Source: Haplosporangium gracile
Taxonomy: Eukaryota; Mortierellomycota; Mortierellomycetes; Mortierellales; Mortierellaceae
Direction of reading: 5' to 3'
Assembly: GCA_015499985.1 (NCBI GenBank)
Contig: JAAAUF010000484.1
Span: forward strand, 1-31,271
Length of the DNA: 31,271 nucleotides
Every line of letters begins with the position of its first letter. Position 1 is the stretch's first letter. Below are positions 7,990 through 18,104 of this stretch, one piece after another. The position numbers and the translations under genes were made by a program. The notes below the pieces were generated by a model. That model was not told where the DNA came from. It worked only from the letters and a program-made list of their open reading frames with translations, and did no database searches.

Positions 7990-10314
7990 CTAGAGCATAC
8001 ACATGGCAGCATCAATATGGTGCTCAGACAAAAGTCCCAACAACCTCCTATTCACCTTCCGTCGTCGATTCAATTCCCCTGTCATATTTGTTAACCTCCT
8101 ACCCCAATGCTCAATAATCCACAACACCTCCCTCTCTCCCATCTCTTGTGGACCCGGGAAATAAAATTCTCGCAACCGACTCAAACCAGACAACAAATCC
8201 ATTCCATTGTCAAGACTCAGGTCCAACACCTTCTGAACCACACCCGCTCGCAACTGTTCCGCCGCTGAATAAGGTCGTTCCGTCTGTTGCTTGATGTTCA
8301 ATTCCTCGAGGTACTTGAGCTGACCCAGACGCTTGAAAATGATCCGCTGGCGTTCTTCCGAATGGACGTAAGGAACGAGGTTCTTCCACAGCTCGTCCGG
8401 GTTCTCTTCGGCCTCTGCGTCTGCTGCGTCTGCCTCCATCTGTTGCTGGTCCCACTGTGCAGCCGCCATCACAGCGGCAATCACTTCAGGCGTAAACTCT
8501 CTTTCTGTATCCTCCTCCTGGCCTTCCTCGCCTTCTGCTCCGGCAATTTCAATTGCGGCCGACTCCTGCTCGTCCAGTTGTGCAGTCGCAGCAACGTCGG
8601 CTGTCATCTCGCTTGTGATTGCCACTCCTTCAACTGTAGCGTCCTCAATGTCTGATGCTGTTTCTTCCAGTTCTTCGATCTTCTCTCCTTCAGCAATGAC
8701 CGTCTCCACCACAATTTGTTCCACATCTACTTCCGCAATAATCGCCTCCTCGACCTTGGCCACTTCGGCGTCATTTGTCGCGGTCTCTCTTTCTTCTTCA
8801 CCAATATCACCTGTCTCTGTCTCGATCTCAGCTGCTTCTGCCTCCACTTCTGCGGTCTCGTTATGGCCTTCTTCACCTGCACCAACATCTGCCCAGTTCT
8901 CGTCCTCGTCGTCATCACTCTCCTCTTCCTCCTCCTCCTCCTCCTCATCCTCTTCCTCCTCAACAGCCCCTTCCTCCTTATCAACATACCCCAACTCAAA
9001 ATCCAATGACAGCTTCCTTAACTTGGAACAAACCCAAGGGTCAGTAGTGATATCCTGAAGCGAAAGCATATCGGCAACAAACACCTCCAACGACGCAAAC
9101 TTGCACAAGAACATCTGGATCATCCAGCTCCGGACGTTCTCACACCCGCTAATATCCAACTCGCGGACCGTCTTGTAATGCTGAAAGAGCTGTTTCATCG
9201 CCAGGGGGCCCAACTCTGTTCGCGGGGCGACCAGTTTGGCCAGACGGTTCATACGTGACAGGATCTGGGCAATCTCGGGGTCCTTGAGGTGTGAGCCTCG
9301 CAGTTCGAGGGACTCGAGGCGTGACAGGTGGCCGGATTCGAGAGCCGAGATGAAGGATTCCGTAGGAAACTCGAAGTCGTACCCGCCTCTCCACGACAGG
9401 TGCTCGAGACGAGGGGCGTTTTCGAGGATCCAGGGCTGCTTGTCGTAGCCTTTGCCGGTCAAATTAAACATGTACAATGTCTTTAGGCGCGAAAAGGTCA
9501 CCTCGGGGGGCACCTCGGGAGTGTAAAAAAAGCTGGTCTCTGTGTTGTAGTCGTGAGTATTGTTTGTGTCGTCGTCGTTGTTGCTAGCTGTGTCCCCGTG
9601 GTCTTGAGCATCATTCCCTCCAGTCTGCGTTGGCTCCTCGCCCGATTCATGCGGTTGTTGTTCTAGCCCCTCTCCCTCTTGATTTTGATCCCCCTCCTCC
9701 CCTTCTACCTCCTCCTCACCGTCCTCCTCCTCATACTCGAGTCTGATAGGCTTAAAGTTAACGTTATCAAGCCGCAGAGTTGGCGTATACGCCGAGATGG
9801 CTCTGAAAAAGGCATGAGTACTCTGAGGAGGGACCTCGGTCCTGTTAACAATCAACGACCTCAACTCCGTCAATCCAGCAACAGCATCCCAGAACGCCTC
9901 CTCCGGATGAGGCTCCACATCAAATAGAATCAGCCTCTGCAAGCCCGGATTATCCTGAATCAGACTCGTCAACGGATCCTCCGAAGAGTCCTCAAGAAGA
10001 CGCCGCTCCCCGGCGACCTTGAGGAAATCAAGGTTCTTGCAGCCAATGGACATATACCAGGGAGAAACGAGACCACTGAACTCGAGCTGGCGGATGTAGT
10101 GCGCGTATTTGAGAAGAGCCTCTACGGGCGGTCGGGGTTGGGACGAGTAGGTCGAGAAAATGAAGGATTTCCAGAGGATGGGGACAAAGTAATCGTGCCA
10201 GGAACGGTTCACCTGGATACAGTTGAGGAGAGTGCCCTTGGAGAGGTGGTGACCGATGATGTCCATGATCTCGGGCAGGTCGAGGGCCTGGACATGGGCA
10301 GGCATGAGTTCCAT
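7990..10314 (-). CDS. F-box/LRR-like protein with long acidic insert, 774 aa
   Basis: A one-exon gene. The F-box is at about residues 9-52 (ALDLPEIMDIIGHHLSKG, then CIQVNRSWHDYFVPILWKSF). LRR-like segments follow (LRSLIVNRTEVP, LKTLYMFNLTG, LSRLESLELRGSHL, VRELDISGCENV). Two acidic regions interrupt the repeats. A shorter one lies at about 191-258. A very long one at about 446-640 opens with an almost pure Glu/Asp run and then becomes an Ala/Glu/Val-rich stretch. Repeat-like text resumes at LGQLKYLEELNIKQQ and ends LLSEHHIDAAMCML. The role is presumably SCF substrate recognition; the acidic insert could bind basic partners or simply be a tolerated expansion. The start is the first in-frame ATG, five residues before the F-box. 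It is in tandem and the same orientation as the 742-residue gene. Confidence 0.87.
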   Translation of the reverse strand: MELMPAHVQALDLPEIMDIIGHHLSKGTLLNCIQVNRSWHDYFVPILWKSFIFSTYSSQPRPPVEALLKYAHYIRQLEFSGLVSPWYMSIGCKNLDFLKVAGERRLLEDSSEDPLTSLIQDNPGLQRLILFDVEPHPEEAFWDAVAGLTELRSLIVNRTEVPPQSTHAFFRAISAYTPTLRLDNVNFKPIRLEYEEEDGEEEVEGEEGDQNQEGEGLEQQPHESGEEPTQTGGNDAQDHGDTASNNDDDTNNTHDYNTETSFFYTPEVPPEVTFSRLKTLYMFNLTGKGYDKQPWILENAPRLEHLSWRGGYDFEFPTESFISALESGHLSRLESLELRGSHLKDPEIAQILSRMNRLAKLVAPRTELGPLAMKQLFQHYKTVRELDISGCENVRSWMIQMFLCKFASLEVFVADMLSLQDITTDPWVCSKLRKLSLDFELGYVDKEEGAVEEEEDEEEEEEEEESDDDEDENWADVGAGEEGHNETAEVEAEAAEIETETGDIGEEERETATNDAEVAKVEEAIIAEVDVEQIVVETVIAEGEKIEELEETASDIEDATVEGVAITSEMTADVAATAQLDEQESAAIEIAGAEGEEGQEEDTEREFTPEVIAAVMAAAQWDQQQMEADAADAEAEENPDELWKNLVPYVHSEERQRIIFKRLGQLKYLEELNIKQQTERPYSAAEQLRAGVVQKVLDLSLDNGMDLLSGLSRLREFYFPGPQEMGEREVLWIIEHWGRRLTNMTGELNRRRKVNRRLLGLLSEHHIDAAMCML

Positions 10315-10614
10315 TGCTGTAAGATTAAGGTGAATGTAGGTGAAGAATGGGATGAAGAGGTTGTGTACTTGAGAAAGATCTGTTGGTTGTGAGAAAGGAA
10401 GAAAGGAAAAAAGGAGGGAGGAGCAAGTAGAAGAAAAAAGAAAAAAAAAGGGTTTGGCCCTAGAATCTGGCCACGACGGCCTGCTTCTTTTTTTTTCTTG
10501 TGAATGTATTGTATGTCATGTACATGTGCACCTTTGTCAGGTAGAGTTTGAAGTTTTGCCCCAGCCCAACCAGCCTTATGGTCCTATTTTAGCATCGTAA
10601 GGTAGTAGCATATG
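10315..10614. other. Promoter region of the 774-residue F-box gene
   Basis: About 300 bp between the start of the F-box gene at 10314 and the end of the next relic. It has purine-rich sequence at 10390-10450 and a T-run at 10487-10496. A perfect 12-bp palindrome, TAGCATATGCTA (10606-10617), overlaps the relic's stop codon. No gene is seen. Confidence 0.35.
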
Positions 10615-11827
10615 CTAATAGATGTCAACTCCCGCAAGGTACATCGCCAGATTGATTTCCCTCATCCGCTTAGGGTCTGGATGCATAGGTCGCGAAATCT
10701 GCCTCAGCTTTTCCCAATGCTCCTTTATCCAGTCTAACTCCTCCTCCTCGAAAACCTGCTGATTACTGAGCGACAACACCTCCAGTCGCCCAACATTCTC
10801 CAGCAAACCGAGCCTATGTCGCAAGTCCAGACTCATCCGACGCTCCAGCTCGACTGCACCCATGAGGGACCTATTCTTCAGGACCAGCGTATCAAGTCGA
10901 TGAAGTTCACCCAGACGCTCAAATACGGCCACATGCAGCTCTTCGCGACTCTGCTTATTCTTCTCTTCCTTCTCCTCCTTGATGTCGTTGTCGTTGTCAT
11001 TGTCAATAATGATGTCGACCTTGAGCATCTTCATCCTCGTAGAAGCTCACTCTTGTCCGTGAGCGGCATGAGCCGCCAATAAATAGTTGGCAGAAAAGTC
11101 CTCCAGCACTGGATATCGCTCTAGGATCGTCTGGACAACGAAGCTGGACTCTGGCGCAGTCCATCCAAAGACCCTTGAGTCATGAATGTTCATCTTGCGC
11201 ATGCTCCCAAACAGGTTCTGCTTATCGAACACGGCCAAGGTCAAATATCCAAATGAACTCTCAGGGGCAAAAAACTTCTCCACCGGCACCGACCCCAGAC
11301 TTCCTGCAATCTGAGCAAGTTGTTCGTCTGTGAAACCTGCTACGGTCAGAGACACGTGAGTGAACAACGGCCAGAATCCTGCCACGAACCGTTGGACGAT
11401 CGCATCTCTCGGACAGTCGCGAGTGTAGCTGAGATACATTGCCAGGTTCGGGCATCGAGCCAGGGCTCTGACCTGGTCAAGATAGGGGAAGGCGGCATAC
11501 TGGCCGATGAGAGTGCTGGCATCTTGGTCCTCAGGTTCAATCGTATCCGTGACTCCTATACATCTAAGCTTCTTCATCCTCGGATATGTAGTGTCTATAT
11601 TCTATATCTTGGCCAAGTGGAAGAGCATCAGGATTCGCTGGCAAGGACATAGAGCTCAAATCCAACTTCTCCAGCTGTGAACGACAGGGAGAACTTTTCC
11701 CAGAGTGAGGGGGGATGATGGTTTGGTGCCAGGCGTTGCAGACGAGAATGCAAGACTTGCGGTCCTTGTTGTCGAGGAAGGATGCGACGTGGAGTAGAAT
11801 CTCAAGGAGATCGAGCGGATGTGTCAT
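10615..11827 (-). pseudogene. F-box/LRR-like gene with frameshift and nonsense codon
   Basis: The ATG at 11827 opens an F-box (MTHPLDLLEILLHVASFLDN, then CILVCNAWHQTIIPP). Right after this, at a run of six G on the plus strand (11709-11714), the frame is lost: the expected LWEKFSLSFTAGEV continues in another frame and stops at TGA. From about 11577 down to 10615 a third frame is open (CPNLAMYLSYTRD, LERYPVLEDFSANYLLA, LGELHRLDTLVLKN). One in-frame TGA at 11047-11049 interrupts it, where related proteins have Trp, and the same frame continues on both sides. The family text is well preserved, so inactivation looks recent. A sequencing error could explain one break but hardly all. It is the third minus-strand member of the cluster. 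Confidence 0.75.
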
Positions 11828-12459
11828 TGTGAAAAGGGAGCGAGTATGTAGTATGAGAAAAGGCAAGAAGTTAGTTACTTGCTCGCCTTTGTTGTTTTAT
11901 GTTTTATGTTTTATGTTTGAGCGTGGGGTCTTGTCCCACAGTAAAGAAGAATAAAATAAAATTCATGCGCAACCGCCGTTGTCGCAATTATCCAATCTGT
12001 TCACTTTCAGCTTGCAATTGAACAGAGGTTAGAAGTTGTTCGCCCATGGCTACCCAGTCCCCAGTTGCCAGGACAGGGGTCGAGGATCTAAAATTACGAA
12101 TATGGTCGCTCATCTGTCGTGTGGCGTGTCTTAGGGACACACAGTCAATCGGTCTCACTCACTGATGTGATTATTAAGGAAAACGAGCATCACACACACC
12201 AGCAGGACTGGAACTATGATCCAAGCAAAAGTTGGTGGCAATCCTCCTCCTTGTATTGTACCTTTCTCCCTTCTTTGCTTCCTTTTTCTTGTCCTCCACG
12301 CATAAAATCACCATCGGTTCTCTCTTTCTTGATTCTTTTCAACCTTTCCTCAGCCTTCGTCTCTTCCACGACCTATTTCCTTCTGCCCTTTCTACTAATG
12401 GACGCAACCACTTCCTTGCACCGCACATTTATCTAACCACAACATACACCCTAGGTTTC
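11828..12459. other. Spacer between two F-box relics
   Basis: It holds a three-fold GTTTTAT repeat (11894-11914) and two AATAAA-like sites around 11950-11960. Mixed sequence follows, with a pyrimidine-rich part at 12240-12370 that may be the remains of the promoter or 5' end of the plus-strand relic. No F-box can be recognised there. Confidence 0.35.
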
Positions 12460-14058
12460 CCCTGCCAGGACCTGGAATCCTTTCGACAACCGACCTGGGC
12501 CGGCGAGACCGGTACCGATGGTTTCGGCCCTGACATCCCATGGTTGGGCGTATTAGAGTTTTATGTTAACCATTTGACTCGACTAGAGTTAATGGCGTAT
12601 CGGCACCTGCAGGAGGACAGTCTTATCAGTAACCTGCATGCGTTCCTGACAGAGGCGGTTCATTTACGGCATTTGATCGCGCCTAAGGTCAATTACTGGA
12701 CAGAGTTTCTGGAAATGAAGGTCATCTACGCCAACAACAACGGCGCCAGCGTCCCCTTTGTCTGAACCACTGCAAACGGCCAAGACCAAGACTAAGACCA
12801 ACACCAAGCAGCCGCCATTATGTCTGCGAGCAGGAGCGACAGAATCAGACGGCTCACTATCACAATGGGCAGCCTTCAAAACCAAAACCTGGAGCTGGCC
12901 CTCGCAGGAACCTCGAAACTCTCCATCTAGGATTTAAAGCCAAGGAAGGTTACACCCCCACCAGTCACAGCAACAACGGCATCGGGAAACGTCATGGAGG
13001 AGGAGTCCCGGATTCTGTTCGGCTTTATCTCCCGGAACTGTCCTCACTTGAGAGATCTACATATTCGAAAATATTCTTTGGATCTAAGTCTTGAGGGTGG
13101 GTTCTGTCTGTTGACGTAGTTAAGGAAGTTGGAGCGGTTGGTGATCTGGGGTCGGACGAAGGGGTTTCGGTTGCGCGAGAGGGATATTGACTGGGTCGGA
13201 TATAGTGGTGCTGATGATGTCGCTGTAGTAGCCGTTATTGTTGCTGAGCAGTAGTAGGAGATGCCGGCGTTTAAAGAGACGAACATACCTGTACCTGCTG
13301 TAGTGATTACACCAATAACTACTACCAAGGCTACTTCCACTCCCGCCTCAGAATCAACCATCACGATCGCCACAGGAGCAGGAGCAGGAGCAGGAACAGG
13401 GACACGAACAAAAGCAACCAACGCCTTAACAGCACCAACCGCGACTCCGGCTATTACTGTTACTGTTCACGAAGCTACAGTACACTACCACAACAGTACT
13501 TATAACAACACCAATAACAACAACCCCAACGTCAGCACATCTATCATCGACACTATCAGTCCTAACAACACTGCTACCAAAGGGTCTAAGAATCGTCTCA
13601 AATCATTCTTTCGCCGACTATCGAGTTCTTCTTCCTCCTCATCCATACCATCCAAGCCATCGTTACCACCAAAGATTCGTTTCTAATAGCAACAGCCACA
13701 ACAGCTGCGACAGCAAATACTCATTATCCGAAAACATCTCACAGAACTCTACACCAACATGCCCCCGCGAGTCGTCACAGTCTTCAAAATTGACGAAGAC
13801 TGGTTCGCAAAGACAACCCGCGCCAGTTCCGCCTTTGGATGGATCAATTTGGTCGTCACCGCCTCTCAAACCTATAACTCGCACACCTCGCATAGCATCA
13901 GCAGCTCAACAACGGGATCAACACCATCCTCACTATCGCAAGAGGAACAAAGGCAAGAGGGGGAGGCAGCAGCACCACTGATTGCAAAAAAAAAGATCTG
14001 TCCGTATACCGCTTCTGGCCACTTCTTCGAACAATGGTTTGGGCAATCGATCCCGTAA
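12460..14058 (+). pseudogene. 5'-truncated F-box/LRR-like relic, plus strand
   Basis: This is clearly related to the C-terminal half of the 742-residue F-box protein. FYVNHLTRLELMAYRHLQ and HLRHLIAPKVNYWTEFLE correspond to its HVNTITTLEI and LQHLMAPMIPYYAEYFDLE. Also, ILFGFISRNCPHLRDLHI (from 12994) corresponds to its IMFGYLVRVCPDLQELSI, and GFCLLT-stop-LRKLERLVIW to GLCLLTRLRKLERLMVW. The first about 340 residues, including the F-box, are missing. Frames change between 12763 and 12994. From 12994 to 14058 a single frame runs on, broken only by TAG at 13117, TAG TAG at 13252-13257 and TAA TAG at 13684-13689. It includes a Thr/Ala/Asn-rich stretch (13261-13560) and a basic, Ser-rich patch (NRLKSFFRRLSSSSSS). 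The last part (13759-14058) has no recognised counterpart. An AATAAA lies at 14170-14175. Confidence 0.72.
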
Positions 14059-14230
14059 ACATCTTTCATGACAAACGCACCTCAAAAGTGTTCTCCAAAT
14101 CGAGACCTGACATAGATTTCAAAGTCCAACAGCATTTTGAAAAAAAAAGAACCACAACAATTATGGTTAAATAAAAAAAAATTGAATATTTACAAAAGCA
14201 ACATTGGTCTATGGCTATCTATATTTCATA

Positions 14231-17200
14231 CTACACGCGGGTTCCAGGCTCCTCTGTAATGGCAGCAGTTGCCTCTCCTAAAGTGGGTGCAGTATATTCA
14301 TTAGAATGCTCGGTACCGTTCGACGTTTCCTCCGCAACTGGTGCAGCAGCAGCAGCAGCAGTAGCTGCAGCGTCAGCCGGTTGAGCAGACACTCTGTCCT
14401 CCGAACCACCTCCTCTAGTAGCAGCCTCCTCATCAGTAGCAGGGACACGGTCATAGCCCTCCAAATGGCGAATCTCTGTGATTAAGGCATAAAGCGAGAC
14501 AGCCGTCAATCCACACAAGGCAGTCGTGCCCACAAGTGCTAACAGCACAACGCTGACCCAGAACCAAGCTGCGCCCAGAGGATCAGGATCGCCAGGCAAC
14601 AGAACGCGATCGATCACATACACAACACCGCCTGGTCGTGGGGCTGACATGATACCAATAGTGTCGTCAACATATCCTGGTCCCTGACGTCTCATTCCTG
14701 AATGCCCTTTAGCGGTCAAAATACCTCCCTCCTCCTCATCATCTGGCCAGGCGGGGTGAGCAAGACCCTGAGCGACAATACGGGCCTCCTTCTTGGATCT
14801 AGCTCCCTTAACACGAACGCCGAACATGGTGCCATCGTGATGAACATCCCTGAAACTCAATCTGGCGTCATTGTTCAGCATACTAGCCGCATCGTCTCTG
14901 ATATCTTCCTCCAGACGGATGACCTTGCCGGGGATCACATGCAGACGCACAAGACGCGCCACGAACTCAAGGTCGGTCAGGGCTCCCTCAAGTCCAGCCT
15001 TCTGGAAGGCCTCATCTGTTGGTGCAAACAGCGTATAGTCCTGCTCCCAGTTTGTCAGGATGCGAGTGATGTTGGACGTCTCGAACGCCTTCAGGAAGCT
15101 ACGAGTACCGGCTCCCTGCAAAACATTGTAAAGTGTGATGTCGAGTGATGGGGGTAAAGCGACTGAAGACACCGTGTGAACCACTCCCGACTCCACCAGC
15201 ACATCTATAGAAATCATACCCAAGGATAAAAAACGTAAATGTTTGATGCTTTCGATCAGACCAACACCCAAAAACAAAATTAACAGTAATGCGCACAGAC
15301 AATGTTAACGTACCTTTCCTTGTAACGAGACCGCCAACTTGCTCTGAACGCTCCAGTCGACCCTCGCCAACATGAATGTTGTCCCCATTCTTCTCCACAA
15401 CCAGCTCACTGCCCTCGGAAGTGACCAATGTCGTACGTCCTGCCTTGATGTCCGCAGTATAGTAAAGACCGTCCACAATAGCATAGCGAGTGACAGCCTC
15501 CAATGCAGTTAGAGAAGAATCTTCATTAAGCAACAGGTAATCGTTGACAACACCCAAGTTGCCCCATGCTGCTGTGCTGGGTGCAAACACAGTGACCTCA
15601 TGAGCGTCCGACAATCTGCGTCCAAGTCCTGTAGCGCTCAAGGCTTGCGCGAATCCTGACAATGACTCGTCCGATTTGATAGTCTTGATCAATGGCAATG
15701 GGAGTTGCAATGGCCGGTCCAGCAAATAAATAAGAGACTTTCCAACATGGACTATCGTGACAAGAAAAGCAGATTGCGTTTGTCAGTTATAAATCAAAGC
15801 TCCATCATGCCTCGCAACTGACGTAACTGAAAAAAGCGAAAAATGCCTCGTGGCAAATACCTGGTTCCGCCTTGATCTCGACACCGCCAAGAGAAATAGT
15901 GGTGCGCCTGCGATCCTGCTTGACGCTGACCTTAGAGCGCTGTGCATGGCCGTTCAATTGCTCAGTAAGCAGCTCCGTCTCCAAGAGGTGACCGTCTTTA
16001 AAGTCTGAAAGCACCTTTTTTCCGGGGACAATGTGGTATCGCATAATTTCGCCCGGTTCAGCCAAAGAGCCAAGGCTACTTAGTGGATAGGCATCGTCCC
16101 GAGGCGCAAAGATGGTGTAGCTGACGTCCGGGTCGTCAATGTAATGGCTCATGCCCTGTTGTCGCAGTTCATCCACAAACCGTGTCGCATTCAAGCCGAC
16201 CAAGTACTTTCCTGCCGTCCAGACAAGAGCGCTCGGGAGCAATGGCCGAGAGACAACGTGAATCACACCGTTCGATGCCAGGATGTCTGTCTTTTCCACC
16301 TCGGCATTGTCGACCAACAGTTTGTCGTCCAGGTTAACCATTAATTCTTGTCCCTCCACAGTAGAAAGGCTGCTGCTTCCGGGGAGAATATCCTTTCTGT
16401 AAACGGCGCCGCGATGAATGTGATGGTGGAAGGTAATGGCCAAATCCTGACGCCCTTGTTCGTGTCGGAGATACTGGACTTGAATCGCGTTCAGTTTCTT
16501 GAAGCCTTCAATCGAGGGTGCAAAGACAGTGAAGGGCTGATGCTTGCGCAAAAGGTCATCAAGTCCAGCATTGTGAACGATTTCGTAAAGGAACTCCAAG
16601 TCTGGGTGCTTCTTCATAGTCTCCACTAAAAAAATGATAGAAAATGATGCCATTGCGGATGATATTAGAAAGTGAGGATATTTTTTTTTGCACGAATAGT
16701 TTAGTAACATGGTATTCCTGCTCAAGTCCATTAAGCACGCAAAACGAGTAGGGGGCAAAAAGCAATAAAGGAGTAGAACAACGCCATTGCGCGTGACAAG
16801 AACAGGACAAACTTACCAAGATCGACTGGAGGCGCCATCAATCGATTAATAACGTGGACGACACCGTTATCAGCCTGCCAATCCTTCTCCAGCAACTCGG
16901 CATCACCAACAAAGATCTTTCCAATCCTCCCAGGTCTCCACGACCCCTTTGAGACAGCGACCAACTGGCCCTGGTTACTATTGCCCAAATATCCATCTTT
17001 GATAAGCGTCGTCTCGAGGAGCATGGTATCCTTGAAGTTTTGGGTAAGAGTACTTTCCCAGAGAATATGGTAGAGGAGTGTCTCCCTATCCATGCGTTTG
17101 CCCGGATTGTCTTTTTCCCACTGCGAGAAGGCAGCGTTGGTAGGGGCAAAGAAGGTGCAGGTCTTGCGGTTGTTGAGGAAGGGGACGAGACGGAGCTTTT

Positions 17201-17327
17201 GGAGGTGTTTGATGAGAATCGAGAATCCTGGGTCAGTGGAGACAAGGTCGACGACTGTCTTTGAGGCGACGACACATGAGGCCCATGCCAGTAGGGCGGA
17301 GAGCAGCACGAGCCGTGGACGTCTCAT
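14231..17327 (-). CDS. Five-domain FAS1 (fasciclin) membrane protein, 895 aa
   Basis: Four exons: 17327-16817, 16625-15861, 15751-15314, 15204-14231; the introns (191, 109, 109 nt) are all GT-AG and phase 1. A signal peptide (MRRPRLVLLSALLAWASCVV) leads into five FAS1 domains. Each has its H1 motif: TFFAPTNAAF (58-67), TVFAPSIEGF (203-212), TIFAPRDDAY (341-350), TVFAPSTAAW (479-488) and TLFAPTDEAF (629-638). H2-type strands such as GVVHVINR and GVIHVVSR close several domains. Domain 5 carries a longer acidic insert. A single membrane helix follows at about 785-811, then an 82-residue cytoplasmic tail rich in Ala, Glu and Thr. FAS1 proteins act in adhesion at cell surfaces and membranes; type I topology is predicted. 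The four exons join to 2688 nt in frame, strong support for the model. Confidence 0.9.
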
Positions 17328-17624
17328 TTGCTGTCAAGTTGTATTGCTTGTTGTTGCTGATGGGCGAGGTTGTTTGTTGTTGTTAGGTTAGTGGCAATAG
17401 CACAAGGTATTGGAGAGTGAAGAAAGGGTCTGGGGTGAAGGGGTGGGTGAGAACACAGCTAAGGAAGGTGAAGAAAAAATAAGGACGCATCACGCTGACA
17501 TCCACGGGAACTAATCAATAGCCCTGATTAAGGGTAACGCCCTTTTTTTTTTATTATTTCGCCCATTCACTCTCACTCCCTCCTTTCCTTCGCAATTGGT
17601 TCATATGCATCCTCCAGGAGACAG
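17328..17624. other. Short spacer, promoter of the FAS1 gene
   Basis: 297 bp between the FAS1 start and the end of the next minus-strand gene. It is purine/GT-rich near the FAS1 ATG and T-rich at 17543-17552. No gene is seen. Confidence 0.4.
17550..17555 (-). terminator. AATAAA signal of the polyQ gene (minus strand)
   Basis: The plus-strand TTTATT reads AATAAA on the minus strand, 70 nt past the stop codon at 17625. It lies next to a long A-run (minus sense), so chance occurrence is possible. Confidence 0.35.
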
Positions 17625-18070
17625 CTACAGCTGCCCAGAGCGGAGGTCGCTCATGGCAAGCCCAATCGCCACCATCTCATCGCCATACGCCCGCTGCAGA
17701 TAGATCGACAGACGGTCCCGGTCAACATGCGGCAACACATCGCTCAGCTTGTCAAGACTCTGTTCCGTCAAATAATCATTGTTGTGCGACGGAGACTGGC
17801 TCAACGGCACCGCCGCAACAGAATACCGCTGGTCCAACGTACGCTTCTGTTGTTCCTGTTGTTGTTGCTCCAACTGCGCCTGTTCTTGTTGTAGCTCCTT
17901 TTTGCGATCCTTCTTGCTGCTCCGCTTCTGGTTCTTGGCAAATGATGCAAGCGACGAGAATGACGCTGACGAGTAGCGGTAACTCTTTTCTGTCTTCTCC
18001 TTCATCGGTTCCACCATCCCACGGTCAGGTGTTGCGGGCGAGAGATATCCTTGTGCGAACGATTGTTGCC

Positions 18071-18104
<34 letters not shown>

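Noticed and set aside
12994..14058. Stop codons read as glutamine (altered genetic code)
   Set aside because: All intact genes in the window end at TAA, TAG or TGA as normal, and the upstream part of this relic also has frameshifts and a TGA, so pseudogene decay is simpler.
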